Assembly: GCA_964510315.1 (NCBI GenBank)
Contig: CAZEAP010000002.1
Span: 62,001 to 126,000 of the forward strand
DNA: 64,000 bases
Source: CAZEAP01 sp964510315
GTDB lineage: Bacteria; Planctomycetota; Brocadiia; SM23-32
Direction of reading: 5' to 3'
Shown here: positions 8,686-17,206 of the stretch, piece after piece
Layout: each line of letters begins with the position of its first letter
Numbering within the stretch: position 1 is the stretch's first letter
Notes under the pieces: model-generated
Databases searched by the model: none
What the model was told of the DNA's origin: nothing
The model's input: the letters and a program-made list of their open reading frames with translations, nothing else
Translations under genes and position numbers: made by a program

Positions 8686-9762
8686 ATGGAACAGGCGAGT
8701 GTGGAATTGCTGGAGGAACTGAGCCAGTTGCAGGGAGTTCCCGGCTTCGAGGACGAGGTCCGCAAGTTCATCCAGGACCGCCTGGAGGGCGTCGCGGAGT
8801 TCGAACTGGACAATCTCGGCAGCCTCATCTGCAAGAAAACCGGCGAGAGCGATTCTCCGCGCATCATGGTGCCGGCCCACATGGACGAGATTGGCTTCAT
8901 GGTGAAAGACATTGTCGAGGGCGGCTTCATCCGTTTCGCCCCGCTGGGGGGCTGGCTCGACCAGACTCTGCTGGGCCATGTTGTCACGGTGAAAACGCGC
9001 GAGGGGGACCTGGAAGGGGTCATCGGCTGCACCCCGCCACACATGATGCCGCGGGAACAGCGGAAGAAAATCATCAAGCGGAAGAAAATGTTCATCGACG
9101 TGGGCGCCCGGGACAAGGAACATGCCCAGGAGGAACTCGGCGTCCGGATCGGAGACCCCATCGTGCCCAGGCAGCCCTTCCAGCCGGTCGGGGAGGGGGA
9201 GTACCTGCTCTCGAAGGCGTGGGACGACCGCGTCGGCTGCGCGGTGATGATCGACCTGCTCAAGGCGCTCTCGGACCAGAGCCACCCCAACACGGTCTAC
9301 GGCGTCGGAACCACCCAGGAGGAGGTCGGCACGCGTGGCGCCAAAACCGCCGCAAACGTGGTCGAGCCGGACTTCTGCGTGGTGCTGGACGTCGGACCCG
9401 CCACCGACGTGCCCGGCGTGGAGGGTGAAGTCGAGACCAAGCTCGGCGAGGGCCCCATAGTCTACGTCCTCGACGCCGGCACGATCGCGCATCATCGCTT
9501 CAACGATTTCGTTCTCGAACTGGCAAAGGAAAACGAGATACCCCACCAGCTCAGCCTGATAGAGGGCGGCGCCACCGACGCCCGGGCGATCCATCTGCAC
9601 TCCCGCGGCGTCCCCAGCGTCCTGCTGGGCATCCCCGCGCGCTACATCCACAGCCACGCCGGCATCATCCACACCGACGATTACGACGCTACCCTGGAGC
9701 TGATGCTGGCGCTGATGAAGGCCCTTTCGCCCGACGAGGCAGAAGCAGTGCTCGCCCGCTGA
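8686..9762 (+). CDS. M42-family metallo-aminopeptidase
   Basis: A 358-residue cytosolic zinc or cobalt peptidase of the glutamyl aminopeptidase / deblocking aminopeptidase type. Expected metal and catalytic residues are present in order: His65 (PAHMDEIGF), Asp180 (AWDDRVG), the catalytic Glu pair at 212-213 (TQEEVG), Asp235 (VLDVG) and His322/324 (YIHSHAGI). The start at 8686 is chosen because AAAGGA lies five bases upstream and the protein then begins MEQASVELLEEL, as family members do. It is followed after 106 bases by a P-loop kinase gene on the same strand. Confidence 0.93.
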   Translation: MEQASVELLEELSQLQGVPGFEDEVRKFIQDRLEGVAEFELDNLGSLICKKTGESDSPRIMVPAHMDEIGFMVKDIVEGGFIRFAPLGGWLDQTLLGHVVTVKTREGDLEGVIGCTPPHMMPREQRKKIIKRKKMFIDVGARDKEHAQEELGVRIGDPIVPRQPFQPVGEGEYLLSKAWDDRVGCAVMIDLLKALSDQSHPNTVYGVGTTQEEVGTRGAKTAANVVEPDFCVVLDVGPATDVPGVEGEVETKLGEGPIVYVLDAGTIAHHRFNDFVLELAKENEIPHQLSLIEGGATDARAIHLHSRGVPSVLLGIPARYIHSHAGIIHTDDYDATLELMLALMKALSPDEAEAVLAR

Positions 9763-9868
9763 GTTCATCGCAAGGGGGCCGTAAACCTTCCCCCGGGCAG
9801 GCGGAGCGAAGACCGCGGCGCCTTCCAGTGTGACTCAAAGTCCTGAAAATGCTGAGAGAGAACCCACG

Positions 9869-10846
9869 ATGAAGGAGTTCGACCCACACCTGCTCGGGCG
9901 GGCGCTGGACCGCCTGACGGAGGGCGAGCCACCGCCGGAGGAAGAGGCCGAGAGCTGGATCCGCTCCGACCCGGCAACGGTTCCGCTGCGGAGCGCCGGC
10001 CTGGAACCCGACGTGGCCGAACGCCTCAGACTCTTCGAGCAGACCGCCGACCTCTGCCCCTCGGTCGCGGTGGAAGCAACCGGCTATGCCGTCGAGGCGC
10101 GCATCACCCCTGTGGAGCTGTGGCGGTTCTACCTGCCCCTCTGCCGCCTGCTGCGCCAGCTCTCCGGCGGCACCGACGGGCGCCTGCTGGCCGGGGTGAC
10201 GGGCCCCGGGGCCTCCGGCAAGTCCGTCTTCGCCGCGCTCCTTGTCCTTCTGTTCAACCGTGTGGCCGATCCCGGGCGCGGTACGGCCGCCGTCTGCCCG
10301 TTGGACGGCTTCCATTACCCCAACGCTTACCTGGAGTCCCATTACCTGGAAAGCGGCTCGGAGTTCGGGGCGGGGCCGGGGCGCGTCCGCCTGCGCAAAC
10401 TGAAGGGGGCGCCTCCCACCTTCGACGCAGAGGCGTTCGTCCGGACTCTCCGCCGGCTCCGGTCGGAGCCGTCGGTCAGCTTCCCGCGCTACGACCGTCG
10501 CCTCCACGATCCGGTGCCCGACGGGCTGCGGATCGGGCCCCAGCAAAGGGTGGTAATCGTGGAGGGCAACTACCTGCTGCTGGAGTGGGGCGCCTGGGCC
10601 GAGGTCCGGGGCCTTCTGGAGACCTGCTGGTTCATCAGCCGGTCCGCCCGGGGAGTGCGCGAGGCCATCATCCGGCGGCACATCCGCGGAGGCAGGTCTC
10701 CCGAAAGCGCCCGCGAGCACTACGAACGGGTTGACAGTCGGAATTACCGCGTAATCACGGCCACCAGGGAACGGGCGGACCTGTTGATCCGACGCGACCA
10801 GAGCGACAGGGTCGTCGGCGTCCGGACGCCGGGGCAGGCCGGTTGA
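9869..10846 (+). CDS. P-loop kinase of the uridine kinase / YggC-FrcK type
   Basis: A 325-residue protein. The Walker A motif (GPGASGKS, 112-119) opens a kinase domain of about 210 residues with CPLDGFHYPN, a substrate-region motif of the phosphoribulokinase/uridine kinase and YggC-like families, then RVVIVEGNYLLL (Walker B-like). The first 100 residues form an extra N-terminal domain that I do not recognise. Family members phosphorylate nucleosides, pantothenate or sugars, and the substrate here is open. The ATG at 9869 has GAGAGAG upstream; a GTG at 9830 is an in-frame alternative. The start of the Gfo/Idh promoter overlaps its stop codon. Confidence 0.75.
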   Translation: MKEFDPHLLGRALDRLTEGEPPPEEEAESWIRSDPATVPLRSAGLEPDVAERLRLFEQTADLCPSVAVEATGYAVEARITPVELWRFYLPLCRLLRQLSGGTDGRLLAGVTGPGASGKSVFAALLVLLFNRVADPGRGTAAVCPLDGFHYPNAYLESHYLESGSEFGAGPGRVRLRKLKGAPPTFDAEAFVRTLRRLRSEPSVSFPRYDRRLHDPVPDGLRIGPQQRVVIVEGNYLLLEWGAWAEVRGLLETCWFISRSARGVREAIIRRHIRGGRSPESAREHYERVDSRNYRVITATRERADLLIRRDQSDRVVGVRTPGQAG

Positions 10847-10871
10847 TTCGGCAGAGGGGCTGTGATATAAG
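10843..10871 (+). promoter_or_regulatory. Predicted promoter of the Gfo/Idh gene
   Basis: TTGATT (10843-10848), 17 bp, then TATAAG (10866-10871) with an upstream TG (extended -10). It is 38 bases before the start codon. Confidence 0.55.
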
Positions 10872-10908
10872 GCCGCCGGTTGGCGTGGATCCTTAAGGAG
10901 GGACTCTG

Positions 10909-11871
10909 ATGACCGTACGATTGGGTTTTGTGGGCACGGGAGGCATCGCGGGCCGACATTTCGAGTCGCTGGCGGATATCCCCGAGGCGAAGGTGGTCGC
11001 CTGCACCGACGTGGATTCCGACCGGGCCGCCCGCGCGGCGGCACGGTTCGCCGGCGCCGCCGCCTACACCGACCATCGTGAGATGCTGGAGAATCACGAT
11101 CTGGACGCGGCCTATGTCTGTGTGCCGCCTCACGTTCACGGCGACATAGAGATGGCGCTCATCGAGCGGGGCGTACCTTTCTTCCTCGAGAAACCCCTGG
11201 CCAACGACATCGAGGTGCCCCGCCGAATCCTGGACGCCGTGGAGGAGCGAGGGCTGCTGACTTCCGTCGGCTACATGATGCGCTACCGCGACACCGCGGA
11301 GCTGATGAGGGAGCACCTCGCGGAGAATACGCCGGTCACGGCGCGTGGGGCCTACCTGTGCGGGATTCCCGGCGCCCCCTGGTGGCGCCGCAAGGAGCAG
11401 AGCGGGGGACAGGTGGTGGAGCAGAGCACCCACGTCTTCGACCTCGCCCGCTTCCTGCTGGGCGAGGTGGAAACGGTTTACTGCATCCGGCGACGGGACC
11501 TCATCACCGACGTGGAGGAATACACGGCCGACGACGCGAGCATCTGCTCGCTGGTCTTCGAGGACGGAACCCTCTGCGAGATCACCAGCAGTTGCGCCGT
11601 CGAGAAGGGCGAGATGTCCCTGGAGGTCTTCACCCGCAAAACCCGGGCGAAACTCAGCGGGTCCACCCTCACGGTTCGTGCCGGACGGGAAGCCCGCACG
11701 GTCGAGTGCGGCACCAACGCCTTCCTGGAAGAGGACCGGACGTTCATCGAAGCCGTTGTCAGCGGCGACGGTTCCGGGATAAAGAGCACTTACGCGGACG
11801 CCTTCAAGACACAGGCGGTCACCTGCGCCGCCAACGAGTCGATGGAAAGCGGCGAGCCCGTCGCTCCGTGA
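10909..11871 (+). CDS. Gfo/Idh/MocA-family oxidoreductase
   Basis: A 320-residue NAD(P)-dependent dehydrogenase acting on a sugar, inositol or related polyol. The Rossmann fold has GTGGIAG (9-15). The catalytic-lysine motif EKP is at 94-96, and WWRRKEQSGGQVVEQSTHVFDLAR matches the C-terminal domain of the family around the active-site His. A strong AAGGAGGG lies just upstream of the ATG. It is followed almost immediately by a small membrane protein gene. The exact substrate cannot be read from the sequence. Confidence 0.9.
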   Translation: MTVRLGFVGTGGIAGRHFESLADIPEAKVVACTDVDSDRAARAAARFAGAAAYTDHREMLENHDLDAAYVCVPPHVHGDIEMALIERGVPFFLEKPLANDIEVPRRILDAVEERGLLTSVGYMMRYRDTAELMREHLAENTPVTARGAYLCGIPGAPWWRRKEQSGGQVVEQSTHVFDLARFLLGEVETVYCIRRRDLITDVEEYTADDASICSLVFEDGTLCEITSSCAVEKGEMSLEVFTRKTRAKLSGSTLTVRAGREARTVECGTNAFLEEDRTFIEAVVSGDGSGIKSTYADAFKTQAVTCAANESMESGEPVAP

Positions 11872-11894
11872 GAATGACCGAACGGGGAACCGCG

Positions 11895-12248
11895 ATGCGC
11901 GAAGACGGCACCGAGAAGTGGGACTGGCTCCTCTGGGTGATCCAGTACGTCGTGGGGCTGATGATCGGTGTTCCGGCGGCCCTCTACGGCATGTACGCCT
12001 TGATGAGCGGGCGGACCTACCTGCCCGGCCTTCGGGGCGGCACCGCCACCGTGCACGGCTCCCACGGCGTGGGGGCGGCCCTCCTCTACCTGGCGGGCGG
12101 AATCTTCCTGGTCTGCCGCTTCTTCCTGCACCGCCGCTTCCGCTCGCACTCGGCCCGCAGCCAGGTTTACCTGCTGGAGAACCTGCTCCTGATGGTCTTT
12201 ATCGGGGCCGCCTTCTACGTTCTTCTCAACGTCGGAACGGCGGGCTGA
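11895..12248 (+). CDS. Small membrane protein with three predicted helices, unknown function
   Basis: A 117-residue protein. Hydrophobic segments lie at about 10-35 (WLLWVIQYVVGLMIG), 55-77 (HGVGAALLYLAGGIFLVCRFFL) and 92-114 (LENLLLMVFIGAAFYVLL), separated by basic loops. GGGGA precedes the ATG at 11895. An upstream in-frame ATG at 11874 would begin 2 bases after the preceding stop but has a weaker ribosome site. The close spacing suggests co-transcription with the Gfo/Idh gene. I do not recognise the family. Confidence 0.65.
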   Translation: MREDGTEKWDWLLWVIQYVVGLMIGVPAALYGMYALMSGRTYLPGLRGGTATVHGSHGVGAALLYLAGGIFLVCRFFLHRRFRSHSARSQVYLLENLLLMVFIGAAFYVLLNVGTAG

Positions 12249-12266
12249 GACGGGCCGAGGCGACCC

Positions 12267-12983
12267 TCACCGGAGCTGATAACGCTCCTGGAGCACTTTC
12301 CGCAGGTGATCTTCGATGGCTTTGTCCGGTGGTGCGTCCTCCAGCAGCCTGGGACGCTGCGGTCCGGTGGCCCGCCTGGCCTGAAGGATGAAGGAAAACC
12401 CCGGCCGGTAGAGACGCAGCTTCCGGTTGCCGTCGACGATGAAGATGGTGGGGATGGCCGTCGGCTCCTCTGCGTCCGCGGCGCCGGCCAGCTTCCGAAG
12501 CGCGCTCATGTCCAGGTCGTCGTAGTAGAGGGGCAGGTCCACGCCTCTGGACTCGGCGATTCTCTGCGCGTTCTCCACCCCCTTTGTCCTGGCGGCGATG
12601 CTGACCCCGCGCACGCGGTAGCGGCGGTACTTTCGCGCGAGGTCGTTGACGTGCTGAAGGGCCAGGATGCCGCGCAGGTCCTGGGCGCTCCAGAATACGA
12701 TGATGGTGACGTAGCCGCGCGAACCGGGCTCCAGCTCCGTCCTTCCGTCCCCGGTGCGGAGGGTCACCGTCGGGGCCCGGGGGGCCTGGTCGGGCTCGAA
12801 GAACCTGGCGCCGCGCTGTTCCTCGAAAGGGGCCAGACTGCTGAAGGTCTCGTAAGCGTCGCGCTTGACCATCGGCGGGGGCAGCTCCGATTCATCGCGC
12901 AGCGGCACCTTCCCGGCGCCTTCGGATGCGCAGCCCGCCCCCCACAAGAGCAAAAGGACCAGTGCCGCCGTTATCGGTTTCAT
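12267..12983 (-). CDS. Thioredoxin-fold lipoprotein lacking the CxxC motif
   Basis: A 238-residue predicted lipoprotein with a signal peptide and lipobox ending at Cys18 (LLWGAGC). After a linker, a thioredoxin/TlpA-like domain runs from about 70 to 200: strand-turn VTIIVFWSAQDL at 93-103, then VRGVSIAARTKG, DLPLYYDD and the cis-proline region AIPTIFIVDGNRKL (176-189). The redox CxxC that normally follows FW is replaced by SAQD, so it is probably not a disulfide reductase. Its start overlaps the tmk stop by four bases (ATGA), implying translational coupling. Confidence 0.75.
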   Translation of the reverse strand: MKPITAALVLLLLWGAGCASEGAGKVPLRDESELPPPMVKRDAYETFSSLAPFEEQRGARFFEPDQAPRAPTVTLRTGDGRTELEPGSRGYVTIIVFWSAQDLRGILALQHVNDLARKYRRYRVRGVSIAARTKGVENAQRIAESRGVDLPLYYDDLDMSALRKLAGAADAEEPTAIPTIFIVDGNRKLRLYRPGFSFILQARRATGPQRPRLLEDAPPDKAIEDHLRKVLQERYQLR

Positions 12984-13699
12984 CCCTCTTGTTCTCCCTC
13001 TTGGAGTGCATCTTCAACGTGCTTCCAGACCAGCTCCGCTATCTGTGGCCGGGGCAGCATCTCACCCGAACGCACGCACGGCACCATCGCCCAGCGGCCC
13101 GGCGTCTTCCGCGCTATTTCCCGGTAGGCGGCGGCGGTCTTCGCCAGGTAATCTCGGTCGGCCTCGTGGATGTCTTTCTCCTGGGTGGGTCTCTCTTCGG
13201 CACCTCTGCCGCTGAGCATCCCGGCGGCGACCTCCGCCGGCACCTCCAGCAGGATGTGCAGGTCCGGCCGGGGCAGCCCGAAGACCTCGTATTCGAGTTC
13301 AAGGTTCCACCTGTAGAATGCCTCGCGTCCGGCGGCCGAGTCGATCTTCGCGCCCTGGTGGGCCAGGTTGGCCGGCACGTAGCGGTTGCAGATGACCAGC
13401 GAGCCCTCCTTCAGCCAGGTGCGCAGCCGAGCGCGCGCCTCCCAGCGATCGCACGCGTAGGGCAGGGCGGCCAGGTAGGGACTCACGTCCCCGGCGCGGG
13501 GCGCGAACTCTCCCCGCAGGTAGCGCTCGATCACCTCCGCGAAGAACCCGTCCCCGTAGCGGGGGAAAGATATCTGCTCGACCTTCATCAGGCCCTCCGC
13601 CTCCGCCCGGGCAGCCAGCAGGTCCGCCTGTGTTGTCTTGCCGCTGCCGTCAATGCCGCAGACGGCCGCCAGCCGACCACGGGCGCTCCGGGCTTTCAT
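12980..13699 (-). CDS. tmk: Thymidylate kinase
   Basis: A 239-residue kinase converting dTMP to dTDP with ATP. It shows the P-loop GIDGSGKTTQ (15-24), the DR(W/Y) region ACDRWE (82-87), CNRYVPANLAHQGAK with the catalytic-site Arg, and a LID-like stretch (LSGRGAEERPTQEKDIHE). The length is somewhat above the usual 205-215. The ATG at 13699 is chosen because GGAGGAG precedes it by eight bases. It is the first gene of a two-gene unit with the thioredoxin-fold lipoprotein. Confidence 0.88.
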   Translation of the reverse strand: MKARSARGRLAAVCGIDGSGKTTQADLLAARAEAEGLMKVEQISFPRYGDGFFAEVIERYLRGEFAPRAGDVSPYLAALPYACDRWEARARLRTWLKEGSLVICNRYVPANLAHQGAKIDSAAGREAFYRWNLELEYEVFGLPRPDLHILLEVPAEVAAGMLSGRGAEERPTQEKDIHEADRDYLAKTAAAYREIARKTPGRWAMVPCVRSGEMLPRPQIAELVWKHVEDALQEGEQEG

Positions 13700-13752
13700 T
13701 CGCTCTTCTCCTCCACGGCCGAAAGAATGCAAAAACCTCAAGGAAAGATAAG

Positions 13753-13784
13753 GAAGTCTGAAGTCTGAAGTCTGAAGTCTGAAG
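13753..13784. repeat. Heptanucleotide tandem repeat (GAAGTCT, 4.6 copies)
   Basis: Four exact GAAGTCT units (from 13753, 13760, 13767 and 13774) plus a partial fifth lie 54-85 bases upstream of the tmk start, in its probable promoter or leader. Confidence 0.85.
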
Positions 13785-13809
13785 GAACGACAACGACGTG
13801 AACGGCGCT

Positions 13810-14384
13810 GTGGTGAATTCAGTAGTCAGTAGCCAGTGGGCAGCAGGCAGCAGAGAGTTCCCCGACTGTAGAGTCGTCGGTCTTTCTGTTGCCTTCCGTC
13901 CTTCCTTCGTGCCCTTCGTGGTGAATTCAGTAGTCAGTAGCCAGTGGGCAGCAGGCAGCAGAGAGTTCCCGTCTGTAGAGTCGTCGGGCTGTTCGTTGCC
14001 TTCCGTCCTTCCTTCGTGCCCTTCGTGGTGAATTCAGTAGTCAGTAGGGAAACGGCAGTGGCCAGTTGCCAGTGACGAGTGGCCAGCTCGAAAAACGGCA
14101 GTTGTTGAGTTATCGGGCTGTTCGTTGCCTTCCTTTGTCGTCCTTCGTGCCCTTCGTGGTGAATTCAGTAGTCAGTAGCCAGTGGGCAGCAGGCAGCAGA
14201 GAGTTCCCCACTGTAGAGTCGTCGGTCTTTCTGTTGCCTTCCGTCCTTCCTTCGTGCCCTTCGTGGTGAATTCAGTAGTCAGTAGCCAGTGAGCAGCAGG
14301 CAGCAGAGAGTTCCCGCCTGTAGAGTCGTCGGTCTTTCTGTTGCCTTCCTTTGTCGTCCTTCGTGCCCTTCGTGTTCTTCGTGG
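13810..14384. repeat. Tandem array of about 107-131 bp units with internal heptad phasing
   Basis: Units begin with GTGGTGAATTC at 13810, 13918, 14025, 14156 and 14263 (spacings 108, 107, 131, 107). Each carries degenerate 7-mers CAGTAGT-CAGTAGC-CAGTGGG-CAGCAGG-CAGCAGA, then GTAGAGTCGTCGG (diverged in unit 3) and the nonamer pair CCTTCGTGC-CCTTCGTGG. The third unit carries a different heptad run (CAGTGGC-CAGTTGC-CAGTGAC). The 791-base gap 13700-14490 holds only repeats; open frames in it are serine-rich artefacts. Confidence 0.85.
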
Positions 14385-14408
14385 TCGCCGCCTTTCCGTC
14401 CGCCTTCC

Positions 14409-14466
14409 TCCGTGGTTCCTTTTGCCGTTGCTTTACTCTGCGTTCCTCTGCGTCCTCTGCGGTTCC
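14409..14466 (+). repeat. Dispersed CTCTGCGTN-type repeat, copy 2
   Basis: It aligns along its whole length with 3361-3419, in the same orientation. It begins TCCGTGGTT and ends CTCTGCGTCCTCTGCGGTT. It directly follows the heptad array. Confidence 0.75.
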
Positions 14467-14490
14467 CCCTTCTGTTGTCCGCGCGGGCGC

Positions 14491-15771
14491 TCAGAGGTGG
14501 AAGATGCGTATGGCGTTGTCCCTCAGCAGCAGCCTGGCCACGTCCACGGCGTCCTCTTCGGTGCCGAGACCGGGCGCCACGAAATCACGGGTCAGCACCC
14601 GCGCGAGTATGCGGCGGTACATGTTGAACTTCGCCAGGCCGAACTCCAGCTTGTACATGTCGCTGTAGTAGCCGATCAGTTTGTTTTTGGGCACGCTCTG
14701 GAGGCGGGCCGCCAGGTCGCGCTCGATGTGGGCCGGCACGTTGAGGTACCACCAGTGGCCGCTGAGCACGACGTTCTGCACCACCCATCCGTAGGCGCCG
14801 AGTTCCTGGACCTGGCTGTCGCTCAGCACCGAGAGGCAGAAGTTCACGCCGGGGAATGCGTTCAGCAGCGGCAGCAGCCCCCGGAGGGTGTCGCCGGCTG
14901 CCGGAAGGTCGGTCCCCTGCGGCACGCCGTGCCGGTAGGCGTCCCGAACGACGCCGTACATGATCTGGAAGGGCAGGTCACAGTCCCGGCAATGGGCGGC
15001 CAGCGCGAACAGCACGCCGTTCTCCAGCACCTCTCTTTCGTCGGGGGTCAGCGGTCCCTCCAGTGTCTGCTTGACCACCCCGTCGAAGTGCGCCCCCGCC
15101 TCCGGATAGGTGCGAAAGCCCGGCGGCACGGAGATGGCGGCGCTCTTTGCGCCGTGGCCGCGGAAATGCTCCACCACGGTCCCCAGGACCGCCTTCAGGG
15201 AAGCGGCGTCCTGTATCTCCTGGTCGGCGAATTGCTGGAGTGACTCCCGCACGGAGCTTTTCTCCGCCTCGAACACCAGGGTGTCCGCCCGCAGGCAGGG
15301 GGTGAAGATGTCGGTGTCGATCGACTCCAGGTCTTCGTCGAACTGGTTGGTGAGGAAGACTTTATCGATCCGGGCGGCGTCCAGTATCTCCCGGGAGCGG
15401 TCGGGCCGATCGGCCGCCTCCCCGACCGCTGCGGCCAGTTCCTGCCAGTTCGCCGCCGTCAGCTTGCGGTCCCCGAAGCCGAACAGCTCGGCGGCAAGCT
15501 CCCTCATCCAGCTATACTGCACCGTGTTACTGATGTCCTCCATCGCCTCCAGCAGGGCGGGCATCATCTCCTCGTCGGGCCGGTGGGGTTCGATCACCTC
15601 CTGGCTCATCCCGGCGCTGTGCGCCAGCTCGGTGTAGTAGTGGTAGCCCAGCAGCTCCCGCAATGAGCGGGCGAAAGGGGCCCCGGGCGGCACGTGGGAA
15701 TGTACGTCGATCGCCCGGATGTGCATGATCTCCTTCAGCAGCCGCTTCTCCAGGTTGCTCGTCTCTGACAT
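14491..15771 (-). CDS. Uronate isomerase-like protein of the amidohydrolase superfamily
   Basis: A 426-residue protein, somewhat shorter than classical glucuronate isomerase (about 465). The metal-binding DVHSH lies at 22-26, followed by the uronate-isomerase-like RELLGYHYYTELAHSAGM. The C-terminal half contains LSGHWWYLNVPAHIERDLAARL and KLIGYYSDMYKLEFGLAKFNMYRRILA, similar to the UxaC family. The likely role is isomerisation of hexuronates or a related sugar acid, but substrate specificity is inference. It is the last gene of the minus-strand unit that starts at gpsA, 28 bases after the UPF0210 gene. Confidence 0.75.
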   Translation of the reverse strand: MSETSNLEKRLLKEIMHIRAIDVHSHVPPGAPFARSLRELLGYHYYTELAHSAGMSQEVIEPHRPDEEMMPALLEAMEDISNTVQYSWMRELAAELFGFGDRKLTAANWQELAAAVGEAADRPDRSREILDAARIDKVFLTNQFDEDLESIDTDIFTPCLRADTLVFEAEKSSVRESLQQFADQEIQDAASLKAVLGTVVEHFRGHGAKSAAISVPPGFRTYPEAGAHFDGVVKQTLEGPLTPDEREVLENGVLFALAAHCRDCDLPFQIMYGVVRDAYRHGVPQGTDLPAAGDTLRGLLPLLNAFPGVNFCLSVLSDSQVQELGAYGWVVQNVVLSGHWWYLNVPAHIERDLAARLQSVPKNKLIGYYSDMYKLEFGLAKFNMYRRILARVLTRDFVAPGLGTEEDAVDVARLLLRDNAIRIFHL

Positions 15772-15799
15772 CTCTATCCTTTTCCTTCCCTGCTGCGGA

Positions 15800-17173
15800 T
15801 CAGTTATTGAGCGACTGGAGCGGCGCGGGAATGCGGCCTCCCCGCCGCACGAACTCCCCGGCCGCCTCCGTGGCGGGGACCGGCATCACCGTGCTCCGGC
15901 CGAAGAGGCCCCCGAACACGGCCGTATCCCCCGCCTTCTTGCCGGGCACGGGGATGACGCGCGCCGAAGTCGTCTTGCCGTTGACCACCCCGATGCTCAT
16001 CTCGTCGGCGATCAGGGCGGCGACCGTCGAGGGGGGAGTATCTCCGGGGATGGCGATCATGTCCAGCCCCACCGAGCAGACGCTGGTCATCGCTTCCAGC
16101 TTCTGGAGGCTCAGGTCTCCGCGTTCGGCCGCCTCGGCCAGGGCCCGGTCCTCGCTGACCGGGATGAACGCCCCGCTCAGCCCTCCCACCGAAGAGCTGG
16201 CGAAAAGCCCGCCCTTTTTCACGGCGTCGTTCAGCAGCGCCACGGCCGCCGTGGTGCCCGGCTCGCCGATGCGGCCGATTCCCATGGCCTCCAGTATCTC
16301 TCCCACGCTGTCGCCCACCCGGGGGGTGGGGGCCAGCGAAAGGTCCACTATCCCGAAGGCCACTCCCAGGCGGGCGGCCACCTCGCGGCCGATCAGCTCC
16401 CCCACGCGCGTCACCCGGAAGGAGGTCTTTTTTATCCTTTCAGCGATCTGGCCCAGGTCGGCCTCCTCCTCCCCCTCCAGCAGCCTCTCCACCGCCCGCT
16501 TGACCACGCCGGGGCCGCTTACGCCGATGTTCACCACGCAGTCCGGCTCTCCGTAGCCCAGGTAGGCGCCCGACATGAAGGGATTGTCCTCCGGGATGTT
16601 CGCGAAGACCATCAGTTTGGCGGCCCCGAACCCGTCCCGATCGGCCGTCTCCTCGGCCACCCGGATGATCTTCTCGGCCACCAGGTTGATGGCGTCCACG
16701 TTGATGCCGGCGTTTGTGCCGGCCACGTTGACCGAGCCGCAGAGCCGCTCGGTCCGGCTCAGTGCGTGGGGGATCGAGCTTATCAGTGCCTCCTCGGCGG
16801 GGGTCATCCCCTTCTGCACCAGAGCGGTGAACCCGCCGACCAGATCGACGTTCACCTCGGCGGCCGCCTCGTCCAGGGCTTCGGCCAGCCGGCAGAATGC
16901 CTCGCGGGCGCCGCCGGCCGCCAGGGCGCTGACCGGGCTGAGGGCGATCCGCTTGTTCACCACGGGTATGCCGTACTTGGCTCCCACCTCCTCGCAGGCG
17001 CGCACCAGGTGGCCGGCGCGGCTGCGGATCTTCATCCTCACCTTCCGGCAAAGCCGCCCGATCTCGGGGTCGGCGCAGTCCAGCAGGTTGATCCCGAGGG
17101 TGACGGTGCGCACGTCCAGGTTCTCCTCCTGGAACATGCGGAGGGTGGTCATGATGTCTTCTGTTCGGAGCAT
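15800..17173 (-). CDS. UPF0210 / PFL family protein
   Basis: A 457-residue cytosolic protein. The N-terminus (MLRTEDIMTTLRMFQEENLDVR), VTLGINLLDCADP, VNKRIALSPVSALAAG and VNVAGTNAGINVDAINL are characteristic of UPF0210 (DUF711). The biochemical role is not established. In many bacteria the gene stands beside a gene for an ACT-domain protein, as here (33 bases downstream of one), which suggests the pair acts together in amino-acid-sensing control. Confidence 0.88.
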   Translation of the reverse strand: MLRTEDIMTTLRMFQEENLDVRTVTLGINLLDCADPEIGRLCRKVRMKIRSRAGHLVRACEEVGAKYGIPVVNKRIALSPVSALAAGGAREAFCRLAEALDEAAAEVNVDLVGGFTALVQKGMTPAEEALISSIPHALSRTERLCGSVNVAGTNAGINVDAINLVAEKIIRVAEETADRDGFGAAKLMVFANIPEDNPFMSGAYLGYGEPDCVVNIGVSGPGVVKRAVERLLEGEEEADLGQIAERIKKTSFRVTRVGELIGREVAARLGVAFGIVDLSLAPTPRVGDSVGEILEAMGIGRIGEPGTTAAVALLNDAVKKGGLFASSSVGGLSGAFIPVSEDRALAEAAERGDLSLQKLEAMTSVCSVGLDMIAIPGDTPPSTVAALIADEMSIGVVNGKTTSARVIPVPGKKAGDTAVFGGLFGRSTVMPVPATEAAGEFVRRGGRIPAPLQSLNN

Positions 17174-17206
17174 GTGTGTCCCTCGGTCCGGGTGGTATGC
17201 CCTGCT

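Noticed and set aside
8277..9428. Plus-strand frame of 383 codons beginning in the repeat block upstream of the M42 peptidase
   Set aside because: It overlaps the well-supported peptidase in another frame and begins in repeats.
13810..14384. CRISPR array
   Set aside because: Repeat units exceed 100 bp without unique spacers, and no cas genes are nearby; the pattern is a tandem extragenic repeat.
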